Below are positions 23,959 to 36,146 of a stretch of DNA of 64,000 bases, piece by piece; position 1 is the first letter of the stretch, and each line of letters starts with the position of its first letter. The DNA is taken from NCBI GenBank assembly GCA_026874595.1, contig CM049307.1, forward strand, positions 78,836,643 to 78,900,642, given 5' to 3'. Both the position numbers and the translations under genes were made by a program. The DNA is from Sipunculus nudus. Its lineage: Eukaryota; Annelida; Sipuncula; Golfingiida; Sipunculidae. A model generated the notes under the pieces. The model had not been told where the DNA came from. It searched no databases and saw nothing but the letters and a program-made list of their open reading frames with translations.

Positions 23959-24885
23959 CATAAAACATTGTATAAGCTAGAAGAGTCTAAAATTACATTT
24001 TTGCTTATGAACAAGTTGCCCATGGGCCATGAAGCTCAGCTTATTTTGACTGGGTGCTCATGTTATATATTGTCATGTTTTCAGCCCGTAGGTCACTAAA
24101 TATAGGTCACCGTTGTCCTAATTTCAGGTTTCCAAGAAGATTTGCCCAGGACCTCCCGGGATATACAGTTAGAAGTTTTTAGTCTAAAGGTTACGATTTG
24201 TGCCCTGTTAACGGACGGACGGGCGGACAACCGGACGGACGCCGGACAAAGGGTAATCATAAAACATTGTATAAGCTAGAAGAGTCTAAAATTACATTTT
24301 TGCTTGTACACAAGTGGCCCATGGGCCATGACGCTCAGCTTATTTTGACTGGGTGCTCATGTTTTATATTGTCATGTTTTCAGCCCGTAGGTCACAAAAT
24401 ATAAGTCACCATGACCTAATTTCAAGTTTCCAAGAAGATTTGCCCAGGACCTCCCTGGATGTACAGTAGGAAGTTTCTCGTCTAAAGGTTACGATTTGTG
24501 CCCTGTTAACGGCCGGACGGCCGAACAGCCGGACAACCGGACGGACGCCTGACAAAGGGTAATCATAAAACATTGTATAAGGTAGAAGAGTCTAAAATTA
24601 CATTTTTGCTTGTACACAAGTGGCCCATGGGCCATGACGCTCAGCTTATTTTGACTGGGTGCTCATGTTTTTATATTGTAATGTTTTCAGCCTGTAGGTC
24701 ACAAAATATAGGTCACCATGAACTAATTTCAAGTTTCCAAGAAGATTTGCAAGGACCTCCCTGGATGTACAGTAAGAAGTTTCTAGTCTAAAGGTTACGA
24801 TTTGTGCCCTGTTAACGGCCGGACGGCCGGACAGCCGGACAACCGGACGGACGCCTGACAAAGGGTGATTGCTTTAGCTCAGATG
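23959..24885 (+). repeat. Three tandem ~300-bp units of the GTTAAC repeat family
   Basis: Units begin CATAAAACATTGTATAAG at 23959, 24258 and 24564. Each holds CCCATGGGCCATGA, CAAGAAGATTTGC and TTTGTGCCCTGTTAACGG, and ends in CGGAC-rich sequence. The last unit ends in a hairpin (AGCTCAGATGACT paired with AGTCAGCTGAG, 24873-24901). Open frames of about 70 codons here are chance and repeat with the unit. Confidence 0.8.
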
Positions 24886-24901
24886 ACTTACAGTCAGCTG
24901 A

Positions 24902-25699
24902 GGTATAAAATACATTATAACAGAGTTCATTTGGAAACTCGTTGAAAATGATGGGGTTCTCTCTGAATTAAGATTGATCGGTCATTTGGTACTAACAAGT
25001 AGTAGCTACTTTTGCATGAAGGTTGTTAACCTTGTGAAAAAAATGTCACCATTTGTATATATTTTTAAATATACGTACCGCGATTTTCCGAAAATTTGCT
25101 AATACACTGTTGTGCGTCAAAGAAGTGTTGTCATTGTCTTTATATGGTTTCGATGAACCACTGGCGATCGTGTGCCTTTAACTGACAGAAAACGAAATAT
25201 CAGGCATTCCATCTGGTTGAATATCCATATGGACTTCCACACACACGTTTTGATCGATCCTTTCCGTATTATTTAACTACATGTGAGTTAATTTGCATTA
25301 TCGGCATTAATCTGCATTATCGGCATTATCAGCCCAGTGCACCTGAATTAAGAGAAGTTTGATATATCTGCCTGATATTTTGGCCTGTCCATGCATCTTT
25401 GATGGCTTTCTTGCACACCCTTCAATGATTTTTACACAATGCACGTACCTGCTTTTTCTCAGGAGGGATTTGTTATATCAGCCTGAATTGTTTATATCTA
25501 TAGGAAAGTCCGCGGTGACGTCACAGCCCCCACCGCCTGCCGTTAGCTGCAGGCTTGTAGGCAAGACACTGAGCTGCAGACCCAGCCTACCATGTTTGCT
25601 GTATAGTGTAATTTTAAAGCTACACGCTGTAGTTTGCTAGGTTGACCGAGCTGAGAGGATCCTAATCGAGATCTCATTTTTAAGTAATCTTCCACGAAA
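24902..25699. other. No gene recognised
   Basis: AT-rich sequence with a GC-richer patch at 25505-25600. No feature can be supported. Confidence 0.4.
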
Positions 25700-25775
25700 T
25701 TATGTCCAATAAGAGACGCACTCGATCTAAATGTAGCGTTTCCTGGCATCTGTTGAAGAGACTATCATCAGGTTA
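25700..25775 (-). repeat. Hammerhead-like motif, minus strand
   Basis: On the minus strand CTGATGA (25771-25765) is followed 22 nt later by GAAAC (25742-25738). ACGC then pairs with GCGT to form a short stem III, followed by C, giving a canonical GUC cleavage triplet at 25717-25715. Stem II is imperfect and I cannot form stem I. It is probably part of a retroelement end such as those of Penelope-like elements; activity is unproven. Confidence 0.35.
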
Positions 25776-26028
25776 ACTTAAATCACCAATATCCAAACAG
25801 ATGGCGCTTCTGGAGGGGATTTCCCAGACTGATGTCTGTCTTTACCTGCACATCGTGATTTCGACAGTGGAATTGATCACCTCTTTTCGACACGAGTCAC
25901 ATACGTCCGCATGTGTCAAGGTTTATGTTAGAAGATATTACACACTTAGGTGATCTGTAAACTGTAGATCAAACATTGACGTTGAATGGTTGGTTTGGGG
26001 GGGGGGGGTATACCTGATTATGTTTATA

Positions 26029-26075
<47 letters not shown>

Positions 26076-28669
26076 CTAGAGCTAATTCAGCATTCGAAAA
26101 TACACCAAAGCGCCATTTAAGACAATAGATTTTTTTTGGTTAAAACAGTACTTTTTTTATTATTAAACTTGGTATTAAAATGAAATGAAATAGAAAGTGG
26201 CATTTCACAAACATGAACAAAATTAATAAAAAAATCCTAAAGACCGATTGTTTTAGCGTAGTCTTAACGTGACTAAAAAGCGCATTGACACTTTATATGT
26301 TACCCTCCCCCCCCCCCCCGGGTAAACAGTTAGGGTGAAGTTGGTATATCCCCCTCCCCTACTTTTTGACGCCCATGAATTAACAGAAAATACATAACAT
26401 CTATATTTTGATATAAGTTTTATAATATCTATCAAGGATAAGGCTGTATGGATTGTTACTTGCCAGACAGAAATTTACATACGCTTTGTAATTCAAAATT
26501 TACTGATCTCGATTTAATGACCGTTTCACGTGTTATGCAATTCTGCATTCCACACCATATATTCAACTGCATTTTGACAGATATGCGTAGTGATAGTGAT
26601 GAGCGGCCTTGCTTTCACCGACAGACTGTTTTCTCCTAGAGAACAGGCTATTGAGGCAAAGAGCGCCGAGAATACATCTTCACACGGAAGTCCGGTCGAC
26701 CAGGCAAAGCGCGCCATAACCAAATTGTATCAGAAACAGTTTTATACCATACAATTCGCATTTTCATATAAAACATGCAAACAAGAAAATAATTGATTTT
26801 TTGTTAAAGTTATTTCATACAAGATATATTCATATAGGTATTAAATTTGATGGCAATATTTGTACAGAATGACTTCTTCTGAATGAAATCTTAGTTATAT
26901 TGAGATGGCACAAAAGGTCAGCAGTCATTAATTTTTGCCCCACTCACCCTCCCCAAGTCAAGTTCTCAAATGTGTCTACCACAGTTCTGGAAAAATATTG
27001 ATACATTCGATCCTCATAACAAGCTGCATGGTGACAGGGATATATGTTGGAATAATTGAGATTTTTAATTTTTCTTAATCAGTGACCAAAGTGTGAGAAA
27101 GAACGAACAAACGTAAAACATACAGGTGGCGCAACAATATGCGTTTTACTGCGCTTGGTATAACATACCCACTTTCGTGCGAATACGACCACCCACTCCT
27201 GAGCTGCTAATAAAACAGACGACTATACCGACAGAGGGCGCACTGACGCCGCGCCATGGATATCACTGACTATGGGCTTAAAGTGGAGTACATTTATATC
27301 TCACTGGGGGAATAAAATTGTGCTTAGGGTATCTTTTTGTGTACCTGATTTTTTAGAATAGAATGAACTTATTCATGAAAAGGCCATTGTGTACCTGACA
27401 TTTACGCCAAGGACGGACCTGTCTTGGTAATACAGGAAGGGAACAGATAAGTCCAGGCTGGCTGATCATAAAAGATTATAAAGGCAGTATTTTTAAAAGA
27501 AAGAAAAGAGCTCCTCATTTCCGGGGAAGGGGGGGGGGTACAAGCGATATCTAGCGGTTGAAACTTAAATATCAAGTTACCGTTCTCTGTCAGCAGGAAT
27601 ATGTATACAACTTGTCAGCTTTAGTTCTGCTCCCAAACCCATCTTTTTTGTAAAAAAAAGCAAGATAACGCCAAAAATTACCCTAATTATCAATATTGCT
27701 TTATTTATTAATTATTAATTTATTATTTCATTAAATTTATTTCACTTTCTTAGATCTTGGGTTGATTCCATTCTTATTTCAAATAGAAAAAAAAATCCTT
27801 ATTAATGTATGATAATTATCCTTCTGTTAAATACATATACTTTTAAATGATGCGGGAACTTAGTTATGTTGTAAAATGTGATGCTGATCATGAAATGTCA
27901 AGACGTGAAAATCTTTGGTAATGTGACGTTTAACGAAATCTCATGTGGCATCTTACGTAATATTATGTTATGTCGTAAATTGTTATAATCTTATAAAATA
28001 TGGTGGAGATAATCTTTTTTATATGATGTTCGAATCTGACGTGATTCCCCAAGCAAATTAAAAGTTTGTGTCATATGAGCGACAAATACGCCATCTTGAA
28101 GACCGAAAAAGGTAAACACCAAAACCATGGAACTCTAAGGATCTTGCTTAATATCCAAACACGGTGTCTACTATTCTGAGAGTCATACAACGATCCATGC
28201 TTTATAGCACTCCGGATTTAAAACTTTTCTCGGCGTGACTGGTGAATTTGTTTATGGAAGGATCGGCAATGACCAAACGTGATAAAAAAAAAAAACATTT
28301 TGGGACCGAGCAGTGAGATTTAAATTTGGAATTTTGATCTGAGCTCGAATCCAGCTAAAGCTGTCCAATTTTCCGTATAAGCACTCTAGAATATGTCAAT
28401 TCGCCCCTGTATTAAAATACTTTAAATACATTAAATAATTCAGAAATTTCGAGATTTTTCTTTTTTTGCGGGGGGGGGGGGGGGGCAACCAATGTACCTG
28501 AAAATCATGATATCCAATCAATAGGGCACAAGATGTTCTTGCTTTAATTTCATATTCATGACTGAACAAGCCAGCATGATTATATATGTTACTAAGAGCC
28601 CGCTTTTCGAATGTGATTGGAGCGTCTTTGCCAGCTAAGTTAATGAGAGCTTTGACTGGTGAATAAAGT
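25776..28669. other. No gene recognised; microsatellites
   Basis: Contains (AT)n at 26035-26074 and poly(G/C) runs near 26000, 26308, 27530 and 28470. The stretch 27000-27140 resembles 1690-1960. No exon is supported. Confidence 0.4.
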
Positions 28670-28675
28670 TACGGA

Positions 28676-28683
28676 GATATATA
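28676..28683 (+). promoter_or_regulatory. TATA-like box of the receptor gene
   Basis: ATATATAT about 70 bp upstream of the proposed start codon at 28751. A transcription start near 28705-28712 would leave a 5' UTR of about 40 nt. In such AT-rich DNA the box could be chance. Confidence 0.25.
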
Positions 28684-28750
28684 TGACCGATTCACAACGA
28701 TAATCAGACAAGCACTCAGAGCGTCTACCCCGAGACGTGATGGATATATC

Positions 28751-28773
28751 ATGTATTTGTCTACTTTAAGTAG
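28751..28773 (+). CDS. Receptor gene exon 1 (proposed)
   Basis: ATG followed by seven codons and two bases, ending at a good donor (TAG/GTAAGA). The two leftover bases fit the one-base start of the exon at 30926, so the frame runs on. An overlapping upstream ATG at 28740 opens a 9-codon frame and could damp translation. The assignment rests on phase and donor only. Confidence 0.35.
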
Positions 28774-29750
28774 GTAAGATCTTATTATGTTATTTTTCAA
28801 TCGCTTGTTTCCACACCCTATATTTCCTTAGTGAAAGAGAATTTTATTTTAATTTCAAATAATTTCGTGTAAACAAGGGCAATTTCCTTAGTTTTTTTAT
28901 GTTATGCCATGGAACTGCCGTTTGGCATCGGTCATATTGCTCAAAATGAAGATGGATTTTTCATGTTTTTTTTGGACTGAAGTCTATTCCAAGGCCTGTG
29001 GATTTATGTTCATCGAACGATAATTGGATTTCATTCATTGAGTAATAGTTGGATTTTATCTAAATGGAATTTAATTGAATAAATTAAGGAGAACTAAATA
29101 CGTTACTCAACGACAGGTTGACTTGCTCTCGTCTGACATTGCGTGAATAAAGATAATATCTTAACTTTATTACTGCTGTTCAGAATTTCATTGAAATGTA
29201 CCCCTAAATTTTCTACCTTTCAAACCTAAACATTTCAAACAGACAGAACTCCAACATGTCTTTCGATAGAGGTTAAATCCAAAATGTATCAAATCCTTCC
29301 AACAAGGGTCACAAGTCCTACCATTTCAGCTAATCAAATCAGCTGGCGCTGGAATTAACTAAAACTGACATCTGACTATTTTGATGTTTTTGAATTATTT
29401 GTATTCCAGGAATACAGATAACATTCAGTTCAGTGATTGTCCTGTACTAGAATGTTGTGAAACTAAAAAATATATATATTTATTTGTAATGTTAATTGAT
29501 GTTAATGCGGTCCCAGCAGAGCTGAAGGGACTGTTGTACCAACATAGAATTGCGGCGGGAGACTTAATAAAAAAAAGTGACTTTGCGGATATCTCTGAAA
29601 TATACATCCCGATTCAAAGTGCCTGATGAAGTTGATATTCTAAATATATCAGCCATGTCATTACTTGTCTATCATAAATAGTATACCCATCCCCATTCAA
29701 CATGAGACATGATTTTTGAGCAAGATTATATTGATTAGTATACTTAAAAC

Positions 29751-29900
29751 GGCTTCTGTGGTCTACCGGTAGAGGGATGAACCCATAGCCGAGTTCGAAT
29801 CTCAGCCGAGATGGTGAGATTTTTAACGGTCTGTCCGCTAAGGGTGAGCACTCTGCAAGTTTTAGGGGAAGATTACACACCCAGGGCCCGCAAGTGCAAC
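29751..29900 (+). mobile_element. tRNA-derived SINE-like unit inside receptor intron
   Basis: The A-box-like TGGTCTACCGGTAGAG (29759-29774) and B-box-like GAGTTCGAATCTC (29791-29803) have tRNA spacing. The flanks do not form a mature tRNA acceptor stem. It differs from the units at 3.7-4.1 kb and is therefore another family. Confidence 0.45.
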
Positions 29901-30925
29901 GTGCTGCTGCCCTGTCATACAGTCCGAAATCGGAATGGAATTCTTCAGGTGTGCATACTAAGCATTAAAATTAAGGCGAATACCTCTAACAAATATTTAA
30001 AAAATATACCTAAAACGTTCACATTTAGATATTAAGTATTTTCGACTGATTCATATTACAGATAATATTTATGTGAAAGAAGCAAACACACTTCTGAACA
30101 TGTTTCACTTCATCATTCGAATAAGCCCCTCACAGTATGACATCTGCCAAATAATGTTATCCTCTACAGTGCCAAAAAAATAATCAACATATAGCATAAA
30201 CTATTCTGAGGTGGAAAAAGGGAAATCTGTTAAAATCTTTTATTTGTGGTTTACAAGAAAAAAAATGTGACATTATCCCACATGAGTTAAAACCTTTCAT
30301 GGCATGAAATCTGTCTTATAATGTTTATGATTATCAAAAAATGTATTTAAACAAAATATAGCATGTACAATAATGAGGTATAATAAGGCCAATTTGTGAA
30401 ATCATAGTATCTGTCTGAAAAAAAAAATTACAAGTATTCTGCATGACATCGAGATATCGGCCAAGTCGAGCTTATTATGTTGACATGATACCCAATGTAT
30501 TGTCTTATTGCAAATAAAAGTGTGAACAGCCTGGTTGTGTAAATAAATTGTACGTATGGTATTTGCGTATAACCACGTAGTCCTGATCCTTATTTTGTCC
30601 AACTTGCCTAATCTTTTATGCAACTGTATTTATTTAATATTCTTGGTTGTGTGTATAAATGTTGTGGATCTTTGTATAATTATCTTTTGTTAACTGTTTT
30701 ACATCTAGGGTCTCCATTGGTGCATTCGAGCCATAACGTTACAAAATAAATACAAGATTACACATGATTAAGTTTTCTGTTCACGGTATCCAGTGTTGCG
30801 ACTGAGGAAGAATTAAGAATAATACATGATGAACAGCCACATGATGTAACAATTGAATGAAAGCCTTCTTCATAGTGCTGTTAATAAGATTAAAATGTAC
30901 AATATAAATACATATTTCTCTTCAG

Positions 30926-31949
30926 GGGCCTTCAAAGAAGTGCTGGCTTGGAGTATGTTGGTGTCAATGAAAATTTCACTATAAATCCAAGCACCATTCA
31001 GTATGATCCGCAGACCAAACAACCCTTCCTCGTTACGCATGGAGTCACGGGGGTCGCTTTTGATGTTTCGCCGTCAACCTTTGTTGGTGTCCATGGCATC
31101 AAGATAGAGGACACTTTACAAATCGTCACAACAACCTTAAGGTGTGCTTCGCTTCCCCTAAACCTGCTCGCTATATTGGTAATATGTCTAACAAGCATGA
31201 TCTCAAAAGCGGTATCAATATACTATATTGCTTTGTCTGTGTGTCTGATATTACGCAGTGCTAACCATCTGGTTTTAATTGAGTATGGCTATGTATTTAC
31301 CCAACCAGGGCATATTTGCCCCTGGTTTCTGCTTACATCTGCATTTTCCAATGACTGCGTCATCTTTTTTATCACGGCTATAGCATGTATGCAACTTGGA
31401 GCAATGGCTGTGCCATTTTCGGCAGCTAGACTTTGGTCACGTAAGAGGATTGCAATATCTACCGCTTTTATCATTACTTTCAATCTAATTGTCGGTGCCG
31501 TTATTCTTACACTACATGATTACAAGAGTGAGAAGTGTACACGGTTTGCTGTGCGTGTAGCTATGATAATCATTGCCGCTTTTTATTTTATAGGTACGGT
31601 AACCTTGATAGGTTGTAACACTGCGATTCTGATCTTTCTTGTTAATGCCAAAAAGGCAAGGCCGGGGTCGTCATGTAATACAGATTGGCAAAGCGTCATT
31701 TCCCGATTTAAAGTAACAGCATTCGTCACTACTACTATGTTTATTGTTTGCCATGTTCCTATGGTGGTGGGTCGATTTATAAGTATAGTGTTTCAAGATT
31801 TTGTTCAATCCCGGCAAACACTTATGTTGTTAGAAATGCTCTTGTCATTTTATGACATAATCCCGTTTTCCACATTCATATTAACAAACAGCAAAACCAG
31901 GGACGAATTGTATCAAAGACTGAAATGTAATGGTGATTCTTCAGATTGA
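30926..31949 (+). CDS. Divergent seven-transmembrane receptor (class A-like GPCR)
   Basis: A single long exon after a TTTCTCTTCAG acceptor; with exon 1 it gives 348 residues. The N-terminal part (about 75 residues) has an N-glycosylation site NFT and lies outside the membrane. Seven hydrophobic segments follow, the first around LPLNLLAILVICL, the last around SFYDIIPFSTFIL, and then a short polar tail ending at TGA. Family hallmarks are altered: the Asn of TM1 is kept, the Asp of TM2 is missing, the DRY box after TM3 reads AARLW, and NPxxY reads as DIIPF. This suits a lineage-specific class A-like orphan receptor of molluscs. The ligand is unknown. No in-frame Met lies before TM1, so an upstream coding exon is required. 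Confidence 0.75.
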
Positions 31950-31986
31950 GTTTCTAATATTTAAATGTGATTGTTCACTTTCATGC

Positions 31987-32825
31987 ATTAAAGATTCATA
32001 AATTAATATTACTAAGTGGATGTGTACAAATGTATAAACGTAAAAAATAATATGTTTATACGTAAGCTTAGGTTATCGTAAAATATTACTGATATGTTAC
32101 ATATAACTGTATGCATATTCATACACTTCACCCATCGTTATTTATTGTTTTATATTACTGGCCGTATACTATATAAAAAAATTGATAAAGCCGGAGTCAC
32201 ACTTTCAATTTATACTCTTTTATAGAACGTTTACCTGATGTAAAGTAAAAGAATTTAATGCAAGTCTCTGCTAATGTATAAATATACAAACATGATATTT
32301 CTGCAATGCACGTTGTTACTATATATCACTGGTATGTGCACGTATACTCTGTAAACAATGCAAACAAATTTCCCTGATCATATGTTATTGAAATAACTTC
32401 ATTGGCAAGCGCAGTAAAGAATTGTTTTGAAAGATGAGAATTTAAGTTTATTGACTGATAATATTAGAATATCTATTTCACTTTACAAATGTCATATCGG
32501 TCTTGATGTTGTATATTATTGATGGCAGACATTGTACGTATATTAAGAATGCTTCATACGTGAGCGAATAATATCAATATAATACTTTATTGATGAACAT
32601 TAGTAGTAATTTAAATTTATATTTAAGTGTCCCATTATAAAATGTAATGGAGTTATGTTGCATTTAAATATGTGATTAGAGTTAAAATTAATTATATAAA
32701 AATTCTCTTCTGATACACATCAGTATTTTATGTATTTTTGTTTGTTTTGTTATGTGCAATTTAAATGTGATTGTATACAGTGCCACACAAATGTGTAATA
32801 TACTTATGAAATACGTGATAATAAA
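31987..32825 (+). other. Receptor 3' UTR with polyadenylation signals
   Basis: ATTAAA at 31987-31992, close to the stop, and AATAAA at 32820-32825 are candidate signals. The interval is AT-rich with no open frame, as expected of a 3' UTR. Confidence 0.35.
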
Positions 32826-33783
32826 GCTAGAGAAATTGATAAAAAGATTTAATTTCAGTGATTGATTTGCAAAGGAAGTCTTAATATGAGTTTTTGTGTG
32901 TGTGTTGAATTTATATCTGAAAAACTATTTTATATTTAAATAGGTAGGGTAAAAAATTCAGAATTTTTTGCAGCCTTTTGCAGCCCGTACCGAACATTTT
33001 CATGTCTGTTTTATGAGAGAAGAATTTCCCCAATGCAAGATATACACGTGACTCCTGTATTCGACATGATTTTTGTCGGATCCAGTTGGTATCATTCTCG
33101 CCGCTAAAGTCTATAGGCAAACAAAAAAAACCAAGCAAAAAAACTCCACCCACGACCGAAGGAGCACTGTTCCTGGAATTAAGAAAATCAGAAAAAGATA
33201 CTTTTCGATGGGGGGGGGGGGGGTAAACCCTTTTTAGCGTTCCCCCTTATTTTGATCGCTACACCCCATTCCATAAATGAGTTTTAGAGTATTAATCTTT
33301 AGGGTATTAACCTTTTAGAGTCTTAGTTTTTATTGTAAATTTTAATACCCTATTACATAATCCTAGATCCGCCCCTGTCTTCTAATGTCTATTATAGCAG
33401 TCATAGAGAAAACTGAATGAGAAAACTGGCCGACTGTTAAATTATCGATGAAAGCTTTAGTAAATAAATACAAGTGAATGATAATAGTTAACGGGTCTCA
33501 TATGGCATTGCTTTAGTCGATAGATAACAAGTTTCTATAACTTCTAGAAGGTCATGAGATATGAAAGATTATTTGAGAATGAAGAGTTACATATTTGACA
33601 TATATAATTCATTAATATATGAATAAGCAGTTGCCTTATTATAGTAAACAACCTGTCTGTCTGTATGTCCATTTGTTCGTATATCTAACTGTCCTTCCAC
33701 AAATTCCAAATATTAATTCCTTTTGGGATTGACATTTGGATTTTAAACTTGTTTTATGCATGGCCTACCACTACCATATTGAT
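32826..33783. other. No gene recognised
   Basis: Non-coding, with a poly(G) run near 33210. Confidence 0.4.
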
Positions 33784-33795
33784 TTTTAGGCCATG

Positions 33796-34101
33796 GGGTC
33801 ATTTTATCTCCAGTAAACCAAAGGAAGGAGTGCTGCTGGGCATGTACACTTTCCGGTCAGGGCTGGCAGCTAACCAACATGCCCATGGACTAACAATAAT
33901 ACCACATGGCAGAAAGTTGACGGGACGCTGCAGGGCCTTCACATATCCTGCTGCCGCTTTGGGCTCATCTGCAAGGCCATCCCTCATGGCTTGAGTCTGA
34001 ACACTTCTGCCTGATTTTAATAGAAATGTTAGTGTATCAAAGTGATTCTGTCTCCTTAACACAAGGTGAGCCTTTGAAGCTGTGATCCGGATTGACCTCA
34101 T
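33796..34101 (-). pseudogene. YqaJ-like viral recombinase/exonuclease domain fragment
   Basis: From ATG 34101 on the minus strand: RSIRITASKAHLVLRRQNHF, then TQAMRDGLADEPKAAAGYV, then IVSPWACWLAASPDRKVY and FGLLEIK. This is the order of YqaJ-type alkaline exonuclease domains: an entry helix, an E-P-A.AA.Y segment, and the LGASPDG core whose Asp, with the ExK pair (here LEIK), holds the metal. A TGA at 33796-33798 falls right after LEIK. The N-terminal side also runs into a stop just upstream of the Met. Such domains are common in mobile-element proteins of invertebrates. It is a fragment, presumably dead. Confidence 0.6.
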
Positions 34102-34904
34102 TTGATGTCACAGACTGGTATCACTCTGCAGTCTTGTGTCCATCTCGATGTCATGAGCTCTGCAGCAGATCCTGCAGCATGACGCTCTCTGGCTGTGTTA
34201 CAACAATATTAAAGTTGTTGATCATCCTGTTAACAACAGGGAGCCTTGGAAACTCCACGCCATCAAGAATCTTAAGAACAATACAGAGAGTTATACTGCT
34301 GATTTTGGTATAACAGCAGAACCTTTCGGGAAGTTCCTAAATTTGATATGCACCATTGGTGTTGACCGATAATTCCTGAGGGCAGGTATAATCAGTTAAT
34401 TTGGTGCAACCTGCTCCCGTGAATCTGCAAGAGGGACATTTTATACAAGGACATGAATCTGCACAGGTAACAAACTACAAAGGCAGAACAGAGTACAGTT
34501 AAGTTGATCAACTGAAGTCAATTGTTGTCATTGTGATAAATTTTTACACATGATAAATGCTTGTTAACAGTGTTTGTTTCTTTGAATGTTAAATTGTCAA
34601 TTCCAAATTTTTAGGTTCAGTTTGCTTTGCTTTTCAGATACAATTTTTCTAATAAAGATTTGGTTTGCGTTAGCAGTAGAGTGACTGTTTGAATTGGGTT
34701 GGTAAGTTTATCCTTGAAAACCAGCTGAAAGTCAGGGAATAGTCAGGGATGAGTCAGAGATTTTTTTTTCAGACTGCTTGCAACCCTGTGTGTAACTCAC
34801 AACAGACACTTTGTGATAAGGATGGACAGGATGACGTCAAATTTAACATGTGATCATTACATATCCACATGATTTTATTGATATGGTGAATAAAACAAGG
34901 GACC

Positions 34905-35420
34905 TATGGGTCATGATGCTCAGCTTAAGTTGACCTTGAAGGTAAAAATCTAAAATAAAAAACAAATCGAGAAAAATCCTGAGAGGAAAAGGTAGTAGTA
35001 TAAGCTAGGCACTGTTTGATATGATTGATCTGAACTGATAACTCAGAAATAATTCTCTGTGATCTGAACGTGTGTTTTCTAATGATGAAACTGAAGCATG
35101 TGAGCAGTTTGTAAACAAAAGATCTATACTATATCACCATTATCAGTGGCTGACTCCTTGATAAGTTAGTGACATTTCAGCAGTCGGCACGTTTATTCAA
35201 TTAAATTATATATATTTTTTTATTATACCATTTTATCAGTTACATAAATTTAAACGTCCCCAGAGAGCTAGTGCAAGGACTTTATTGTGGGGGGGGGGGT
35301 AGGAGCCGCTGAATGGTGGGAGTTACAACATCTTTGCATAAACATATGGGATATGAAATTAGATCCAACAGACGGAAAATGGACAGACGGACAGGTAGAC
35401 GGACACGGCTTATCACTTTA
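34905..35420 (+). repeat. Degraded pieces of the GTTAAC repeat family
   Basis: GGGTCATGATGCTCAGCTTA (34909-34929) matches the head of the unit at 23959, and GGACAGACGGACAGG (about 35383-35397) its CGGAC-rich tail. The middle is lost or diverged. A poly(G) run is at 35290. Confidence 0.45.
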
Positions 35421-35934
35421 TTTCCCATTCTCCATAGGCAGAAAAATAATGAACAAAAGTTTGCATTGGATCCTCACTTTTTATTTTTATCATTTTTTTA
35501 GGTTTCATGATTTTTATTTTCATACATTTGCAATATAACATATATCTGGATATATAAATAAATTCAAAATTCTATATATCACCATCATTTTTCCCTAATT
35601 TTGTTCATATAACATCACATTATGCATACTGATGGGTTTATTTTATTCGGATCATAGCTTGGTTAAAATTATTTAATAGGAAATTAGCTTCTTTGAATGT
35701 GCCTCAATACCACAGCATGGCATAGTTTGGATTACACTGGAGATGAAACAGCTTTACAGTTTTGGATATTCAGTTCAAACAATGACAGATATTCCATTAC
35801 ACTTGATGTATATTGCAAGGGTGCTCCTGAGTGATGAATTTCTTATACATATGCAGGCAATGTTGTTTTAAAGGGGCCGAATCACCTATAAAGCATGTTG
35901 AGTTAACACGAAAAATAGCTTCTTACCTTTAAAA

Positions 35935-36146
35935 TAAATCTGTACCTGCCAAATTATTGCCTTGAAACCGTTTGCTTACTCCTGTAAACGAGTGTTAAAA
36001 ACAGTGGACCGGGCGCGATCGCAAGTTGTCAACATAAACACAGCGCTTGGGGCTGTGGGCAACACGGAGCCACTACACGTGTCAATCAGGAGATGTCTTG
36101 ACTGACTTCGCCAAAAATTATAATACATGTTCCCGCTGGCTAAAAC
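35935..36146 (-). repeat. Inverted partner of the 20.2-kb repeat
   Basis: On the minus strand it repeats the motif order of 20146-20420: CCAGCGGGAACATGTAT, CTCCTGATTGACA, GCGCTGTGTTTATG, ending near GGCAGGTAC. It lacks the 34-bp internal duplication. Confidence 0.5.

Noticed and set aside
23959-24868. CRISPR-like array
   Set aside because: Units are ~300 bp with no short repeat/spacer pattern, and the DNA is eukaryotic.
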